NCBI GenBank assembly: GCA_964614375.1
Contig: CAZTLI010000187.1
Location: 1 to 9,633, forward strand
Direction: 5' to 3'
Source: CAZTLI01 sp964614375
GTDB lineage: Bacteria > Chloroflexota > Anaerolineae > Aggregatilineales > Phototrophicaceae
DNA: 9,633 nucleotides
Made by a program: the position numbers and the translations under genes. Under the pieces are notes generated by a model. It searched no databases. It was given only the letters and a program-made list of their open reading frames with translations, and had not been told where the DNA came from. This document shows positions 5,996 through 9,633 of the stretch, piece after piece; position 1 is the stretch's first letter; every line of letters begins with the position of its first letter.

Positions 5996-6685
5996 TTATT
6001 CTTTATCTTTGCCGATGCCCAACCGCAAGCGCCGTTCTTCAAGCTGCTGTTCGACTTCGCCACCACGCACCGCTTCTTCGATCTGGTCGGAGATATTGCG
6101 CGTCGCCATATCGAGACGCGCGTCTTCCTGGTCGATGCGGGTGCGAATACGTTCGGCAAGGCTGTCGATTTCGGCATCGCCCGTTGTCGTGAGCTGGTCG
6201 AGGCTGCTGATGGTCTGGCGGGTGACCTTCTTGGCTTCGGCGAGTTCCAGCAAAGAGCGCAGGTGTTCACGTTCCTGTTTGATGGATGTCAGGCGTGCTT
6301 CGAGTTTCAAGCGCATGTCAAGCATTTTTTGATACTGCTGTTCTTGCTCCTGCCACTGCTCATAATATTCTTGCGCCAGTTCCTGCTTGGTGTTGAGTTC
6401 AGCCTGGGCGGCGGCGGCAAGGTCTTCCTTGCCCTTAATCATGAGCGTGTCAATGTCGCGGTCAAGTTTTTCGGCTGCTGTCGAAAATTCGTCATATTTG
6501 CGGCGCAGCGTTTTGACGGTGCCGCCGATGGTTGCTGCCGAATCTTCTAGTGCATCGAGGTTCCGTTCAACCTGCCGAACATATTCATCAAAGACCTTGA
6601 GTGAATTGCTTTCTAGTGCCCGGTCTACAAGAGCATGTAAATTGGCGCTGATGAGTGTGTTAATTTTCTCGAAAAGCGAAGGCAT
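5996..6685 (-). CDS. pspA: PspA/IM30 family envelope-stress protein
   Basis: The 229-residue protein has the size and layout of PspA/IM30/Vipp1. It starts with an amphipathic segment (MPSLFEKINTLISANLHALVDRA) and a conserved region just after it (DEYVRQVERNLDAL, about 34-47). Nearly continuous helical coiled coil follows to about residue 215, with the family-typical KKVTRQTISSLDQL near 150-165. Such proteins assemble as rods or rings on the inner face of the cytoplasmic membrane, bind anionic lipid, and counter loss of membrane integrity. The ATG at 6685 has AGAGGA (6694-6699) 8 nt upstream. There is no PspF, PspB or PspC in the window, so regulation differs from the E. coli system. Its same-strand neighbour is a coiled-coil membrane protein. 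A full-length open frame on the opposite strand is a codon-use shadow. Confidence 0.93.
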   Translation of the reverse strand: MPSLFEKINTLISANLHALVDRALESNSLKVFDEYVRQVERNLDALEDSAATIGGTVKTLRRKYDEFSTAAEKLDRDIDTLMIKGKEDLAAAAQAELNTKQELAQEYYEQWQEQEQQYQKMLDMRLKLEARLTSIKQEREHLRSLLELAEAKKVTRQTISSLDQLTTTGDAEIDSLAERIRTRIDQEDARLDMATRNISDQIEEAVRGGEVEQQLEERRLRLGIGKDKE

Positions 6686-6726
6686 GGATAGTGTCCTCTG
6701 ATAGTTACCCCGAAAAATACATTACG

Positions 6727-6735
6727 AGTATAGCA
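6727..6735 (-). promoter_or_regulatory. Putative extended -10 promoter of pspA
   Basis: The minus strand reads TGCTATACT, an extended -10 (TG, one base, TATACT, 5 of 6), 42 nt upstream of the ATG at 6685. No good -35 is present. There is no sigma54-type GG-N10-GC element in the right place, unlike the E. coli psp promoter. Confidence 0.55.
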
Positions 6736-6824
6736 CGAAAATGCAGGACGGCGTATCTTCACCCGCCCACATCCCCATTTATTTGGGGGTCATTCCGCAA
6801 CCCTATACGTAAACCATAGACCGG

Positions 6825-6840
6825 TGTTGCAAATGCAACA
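6825..6840. repeat. Perfect 7-2-7 inverted repeat TGTTGCA-AA-TGCAACA
   Basis: The repeat directly adjoins the T tract of the kinase terminator and lies about 90 bp upstream of the pspA -10 box. It may be an upstream regulatory site for pspA or a second hairpin behind the terminator; the sequence cannot decide. Confidence 0.4.
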
Positions 6841-6876
6841 AAAAAGGGGTGGCTGGCGACGTATACCAGCCACCCC
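6840..6876 (-). terminator. Strong rho-independent terminator after the REC-histidine kinase gene
   Basis: GGGGTGGCTGG (6846-6856) and CCAGCCACCCC (6866-6876) form a perfect GC-rich 11-bp stem with a 9-nt loop. On the minus strand six T residues follow (6845-6840). It starts 20 nt past the kinase stop and isolates that gene from pspA. Confidence 0.93.
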
Positions 6877-6896
6877 TCCATTTTCGAATTGGATAT

Positions 6897-8012
6897 TTAT
6901 TCTTCGGCAATTGGCAGTTTGACGGTGAAGGTGCTGCCTTTATCCAGTGTGCTTTCGACCTGGATCACCCCTTCGTGCATTTCGACCAGACCTTTGGCGA
7001 TGGTTAAGCCACTGCCGGCGCCCTGGTCTTCGTTGAAGGCGCGGTCAATCTGGTAGAAGCCTTTCCAGATATTCTCTAATTCCGCTTCCGGGATACCACG
7101 CCCTTCGTCACGCACCCAAATGTGTACATAGCCGTCGCTGGTGCCTGTGCCGACTTCAATGGGTGTGCCCGGCGCAGAGAATTTGACCGAATTGCTGAGC
7201 AGTTCACGCACGACGACACTCAAAAACTCGGCATCACCCAGAATGGGAGGATGGGCGGAGATGCTCAACTTGCAGCTATAATCTGTTAGAGCGGGCGTGA
7301 AAATTTGATTGTGGGCGAAGTAGATAACATCGGTCAAGTCGGCGATAATGCGCTTGCGCCATGAGAACGTACCGAACGCATCGCCACTTTCAATTTCAAC
7401 CAGCAGGATAAAATTCTCCACCAGACGCCGCAGCCGATCTGCTCCCGAACTCACGCCTTTGAGGAAGCTGACCAACTCTTCTTCGTTCATCCCTTCGCGC
7501 TCATACTCTTTGAGCATTTCCGAATAGGCCACCACCAGCGTAAGCGGTGTGCGAAATTCATGATTCAGGATGGTGAGGATATTGCGTTTGACATCTAAAA
7601 CTTGCCCTTCACGCACTTCATCCAACTGCCGCTGCCGGTCTAGTCGCGCCCTGACCGCTACCAGGAGTTCATCCGGGTCGAAAGGTTTGGTCAAATACAC
7701 ATCAACGCCTAATTTGCGCCCGCGCAGAATATCATTGCGTTCGCCTTTGGCGGTTAAGAAGATGAATGGAATTGTGAGCCATTGCTGTTCTTTACGCACT
7801 TCTTGCAGGAACTCAAAGCCATCCATGTAGGGCATCATGATGTCCGACACTATAATGTCAGGACGTTGGGATTTTTGTAGGGCTTCTAACCCTTCTTGTC
7901 CGTTTTGGGCGGTGATGACATCGTAGTGATACATTTCCAGGATGTCACGTATACCCGCCAGCAGGTGAGTATCATCTTCGACAACCAGCACTCTGGCTGT
8001 TTCTTCAGGCAT
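6897..8012 (-). CDS. Soluble response regulator-histidine kinase (REC-HisKA-HATPase)
   Basis: The 371-residue protein joins a receiver domain to a histidine kinase, with no membrane segment or PAS/GAF sensor. The REC domain (about 6-125) has the acidic pair E12-D13-D14, phosphoacceptor D57 in IIVSDIMMP, T87 in FLTAK and K109 in TKPF. HisKA (about 140-205) has the phosphorylated H151 in NHEFRTPL. The HATPase domain (about 255-368) has the N box with N274 (ELLSNSVKFS), DEGRGI (302-307) and GAGSGL (331-336). All catalytic residues are present. The receiver probably takes input from another kinase and controls this kinase, whose output regulator is not in the window. The ATG at 8012 has GAGGT 5 nt upstream. 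A TTG 12 nt earlier is a worse start. It lies between hom and pspA, and a strong terminator follows. Confidence 0.93.
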   Translation of the reverse strand: MPEETARVLVVEDDTHLLAGIRDILEMYHYDVITAQNGQEGLEALQKSQRPDIIVSDIMMPYMDGFEFLQEVRKEQQWLTIPFIFLTAKGERNDILRGRKLGVDVYLTKPFDPDELLVAVRARLDRQRQLDEVREGQVLDVKRNILTILNHEFRTPLTLVVAYSEMLKEYEREGMNEEELVSFLKGVSSGADRLRRLVENFILLVEIESGDAFGTFSWRKRIIADLTDVIYFAHNQIFTPALTDYSCKLSISAHPPILGDAEFLSVVVRELLSNSVKFSAPGTPIEVGTGTSDGYVHIWVRDEGRGIPEAELENIWKGFYQIDRAFNEDQGAGSGLTIAKGLVEMHEGVIQVESTLDKGSTFTVKLPIAEE

Positions 8013-8051
8013 AAGGCACCTCAAGCCGTTATTGTTACAAATTGTGTCGGC

Positions 8052-8057
8052 ATACTA
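8052..8057 (-). promoter_or_regulatory. Weak -10 candidate for the REC-histidine kinase gene
   Basis: The minus strand reads CTAGTATG with TAGTAT (4 of 6), 40 nt upstream of the ATG at 8012. The distance matches other promoters here but the match is modest. No terminator is visible between hom and this gene, so cotranscription with hom is also possible. Confidence 0.3.
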
Positions 8058-8118
8058 GATTCATATTAAAGGATTTTGCACGCGCCGCAACTTAACGTTT
8101 ATGAATTTCGGCCTATTT

Positions 8119-9147
8119 TCACACATTTTGGGTTTGAAGCCTGTGTATAGCCAGTAAATCAGCCAATAAGCCATAACCAGTTTCCTCGCGCCCCGCGCCG
8201 GGGCCAATCAGTGTGACATGGCCTAAGGTGTCGGTTTCATAGGTGATTGCGTTGGTTGCGCCGGATACATTTGCCAGCGGATCGCTGATCGGAAGACGTA
8301 TCGGTTGCACGCTGCCACCTGTAGGTGTGATGGTTGCGATGAGTTTCCAGCGTTCGTTATTGGCCTGTGCGTCTGCCACGTCCGCCGCGCCGATACCCGA
8401 AATCCCGGTGACATCCAGCGCGTCCATTGTCAGTGTTTTGCCGAATAAGGCCGCTGCTAGAATCAAGACTTTGCCCGCTGCGTCCCAGCCATCGACATCG
8501 CCCGACGGGTCGGCTTCGGCATAACCCAGCGCCTGTGCTTGTTGGAGGGCTGTGGCATATTCCATTCCATTTTCCATTTGGGTCAAAATGTAATTGGTTG
8601 TCCCATTGAGGATGCCGCGCGCCCGTGTAATCGCACAGCCTGCTAAACCCGTGTCTGCCAGAGACAGCGTCGGTGTGCCCGCCATCACTGTCGCTTCGTA
8701 ACGGATTTGCAGGCCACGCTTTTTGGCTGCCTGACGCAGTTCGTCGCCCGCCAATGCGACAGGGCCTTTATTAGCAAGTACCAGATGCTTGCCTGTGGTA
8801 AGCGCCATGCGACAATAATCTAGCGCGGGTTGTGCCGTCTGAAGATTGGTGTAGCTCGCTTCAACGACCGCATCGGCTTCCGCTGCTTTGATGAGAGACA
8901 GGGTATCGAGATTTCGTTGCAAACCAGCCGATTCGGGATAATTGTTGAGGTGACCGCTGTGAATGGCAGCCATCAGATAGGCTATATTTAGGCCATCGGG
9001 TCGATAGAGCGTGCCGCGAGTGCGGGTAGCAGCGCCAACAATCAAGGGCTGAAAGTCATATTGGGTCGCGAGTTCTGTTTGTTTATTGTGAAGTAAATCC
9101 GCCAGACCTTGCCCCACCGTACCAAAACCGACCAGCACCAATCTCAT
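8119..9147 (-). CDS. hom: Homoserine dehydrogenase, short form without ACT domain
   Basis: Homoserine dehydrogenase reduces aspartate semialdehyde to homoserine with NAD(P)H, feeding threonine and methionine synthesis. The 342-residue protein has the Rossmann motif GFGTVGQG (7-14), LANKGPVAL (124-132) and EATVMAGTP (151-159). It also has NGTTNYIL (181-188), the catalytic signature EADPSGDVDGWDAAGK (211-226) with acidic residues D213, D217 and D219 and K226, and the C-terminal GPGAGREETGYGLLADL. It ends there, with no regulatory ACT domain (the longer form has about 430 residues), so allosteric threonine control through that domain is not expected. It is also not fused to aspartokinase. The ATG at 9147 has AAGGG 6 nt upstream. 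Neighbours are not threonine-pathway genes. Confidence 0.94.
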   Translation of the reverse strand: MRLVLVGFGTVGQGLADLLHNKQTELATQYDFQPLIVGAATRTRGTLYRPDGLNIAYLMAAIHSGHLNNYPESAGLQRNLDTLSLIKAAEADAVVEASYTNLQTAQPALDYCRMALTTGKHLVLANKGPVALAGDELRQAAKKRGLQIRYEATVMAGTPTLSLADTGLAGCAITRARGILNGTTNYILTQMENGMEYATALQQAQALGYAEADPSGDVDGWDAAGKVLILAAALFGKTLTMDALDVTGISGIGAADVADAQANNERWKLIATITPTGGSVQPIRLPISDPLANVSGATNAITYETDTLGHVTLIGPGAGREETGYGLLADLLAIHRLQTQNV

Positions 9148-9181
9148 ATTGTACCCTTACACAGGCATGGTATTGCCACAA

Positions 9182-9210
9182 ATTGTAGCGTTGATTATTC
9201 GGTCTGACTA
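9182..9210 (-). promoter_or_regulatory. Putative promoter of hom overlapping the lon-like stop codon
   Basis: On the minus strand TAGTCA (9210-9205, 4 of 6), a 17-bp spacer and TACAAT (9187-9182, 5 of 6, within GCTACAAT) form a plausible promoter 35 nt upstream of the hom ATG. The -35 contains the stop codon of the preceding protease gene. Confidence 0.5.
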
Positions 9211-9633
9211 TGTTTCTTTATCGGTTTTACTGGCTTTGACTTTCTCATACAGGGTATGAAGGCGTTGGTGGACAGCATGATTGACACTACCTTCGGGATA
9301 GGATTCGTCTTCCTGTAGTTCGCCTGCGGGTTTGCCAGTGAGCAGTGCAATGCCTTCGTCAATAGTATGAATGGGATAGATATGGAACTGTTTATCATTG
9401 ACGGCTTCGACCACATCTTCTCGCAGCATCAGATGTTTGCTGTTACTTGCGGGGATGAGTACCCCCTGATGACCTGTGAGTCCTCTGGCTTTGCACAGGT
9501 CGAAGAAACCTTCAATCTTCTCATTCACACCGCCAATGGCCTGTACTTGCCCGTGTTGGTTGACAGAGCCTGTGACCGCTAAATCCTGCCGGATGGGGAA
9601 GTTGGATAGACTGGACAGCAGCGCATAGAGTTC
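9208..9633 (-). CDS. Lon-like (S16) ATP-dependent protease, C-terminal fragment
   Basis: Only the last 141 residues are in the window; the frame is open to the right edge. The fragment is the end of a Lon-type proteolytic domain: FPIRQDLAVTGSVNQHGQVQ, then AIGGVNEKIEGFFDLCKARG with the dyad lysine at fragment residue 39 (the K of NEK). GVLIPASNSKHLMLREDVVEAV and FHIYPIHTIDEGIALLTG follow. The Ser partner normally lies about 43 residues before the Lys, so it would be about four residues outside the window. The IEGFFDLC...LMLREDV style fits the Lon-related putative protease group (AAA plus S16 domain) rather than classical LonA. A charged tail of about 40 residues follows the domain. The role would be degradation of misfolded or regulatory proteins in the cytosol. 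Confidence 0.92.
   Translation of the reverse strand, partial: ELYALLSSLSNFPIRQDLAVTGSVNQHGQVQAIGGVNEKIEGFFDLCKARGLTGHQGVLIPASNSKHLMLREDVVEAVNDKQFHIYPIHTIDEGIALLTGKPAGELQEDESYPEGSVNHAVHQRLHTLYEKVKASKTDKET

Noticed and set aside
5930..6550. Plus-strand open frame of 206 codons antisense to pspA
   Set aside because: It lies within the opposite strand of a clear PspA coding sequence, begins inside the terminator region, has no ribosome-binding site and shows no family resemblance. Such open frames arise from the codon bias of coiled-coil genes.
6765..6795. CCCCA...TGGGG hairpin upstream of pspA
   Set aside because: Only 5 bp with an A/T-rich loop and no T tract; too weak to call a terminator or operator.
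1..9633. CRISPR array, tRNA, transposase or prophage features
   Set aside because: No regularly spaced repeats, cloverleaf-like segments, transposase motifs or phage genes were seen on either strand.

Overview
The window is ordinary bacterial chromosome of medium GC content. It is densely coded, with mostly short intergenic gaps and no RNA genes, insertion sequences, phage genes or CRISPR array that I can see. Several proteins look like types common in Chloroflexota (Anaerolineae-like): a lipoprotein with a Pro/Thr-rich linker and SH3b repeats, a cytosolic REC-histidine kinase, a Lon-like protease with an IRQ...GGVNEKIEGFFD C-terminus, and PspA beside a two-TM coiled-coil protein. The phylum assignment is an inference from protein style, not from a marker gene.

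Layout. Positions 1-1277 (-) hold an M14 zinc carboxypeptidase cut by the window edge. Positions 1432-2970 (-) encode an SH3b lipoprotein, followed by a hairpin terminator. Positions 3109-3573 (+) encode a 154-residue protein that aligns with the N-terminal part of galactokinase but lacks the sugar/ATP signature loops. It meets, tail to tail with no spacer, a PrxQ/Bcp peroxiredoxin (3574-4035, -). Across a 151-bp divergent promoter region lies msrB (4187-4597, +), which ends in a clear terminator. A small DUF1232 membrane protein follows (4703-5035, +). The rest of the window is on the minus strand: a two-TM coiled-coil protein (5056-5865), PspA/IM30 (5996-6685), a REC-histidine kinase (6897-8012), a short homoserine dehydrogenase (8119-9147), and the C-terminal end of a Lon-type protease (9208-9633).

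Functionally, the centre of the window reads as stress defence. Bcp removes peroxides, MsrB repairs oxidised methionine, and PspA with its membrane neighbour probably maintains the envelope. The Lon-like protease at the right edge deals with proteins, and a soluble two-component protein sits between PspA and Hom. Hom belongs to threonine/methionine biosynthesis and seems to be there by chance.

Most promoters I can propose share a -10 element of the form GCTANANT or TGNTANANT, 31-42 nt upstream of the start codon, usually with no good -35. The most unusual items are the degenerate galactokinase-like protein, the PspA-linked membrane coiled-coil protein, and a perfect 8-2-8 palindrome just upstream of that protein's -10 box.
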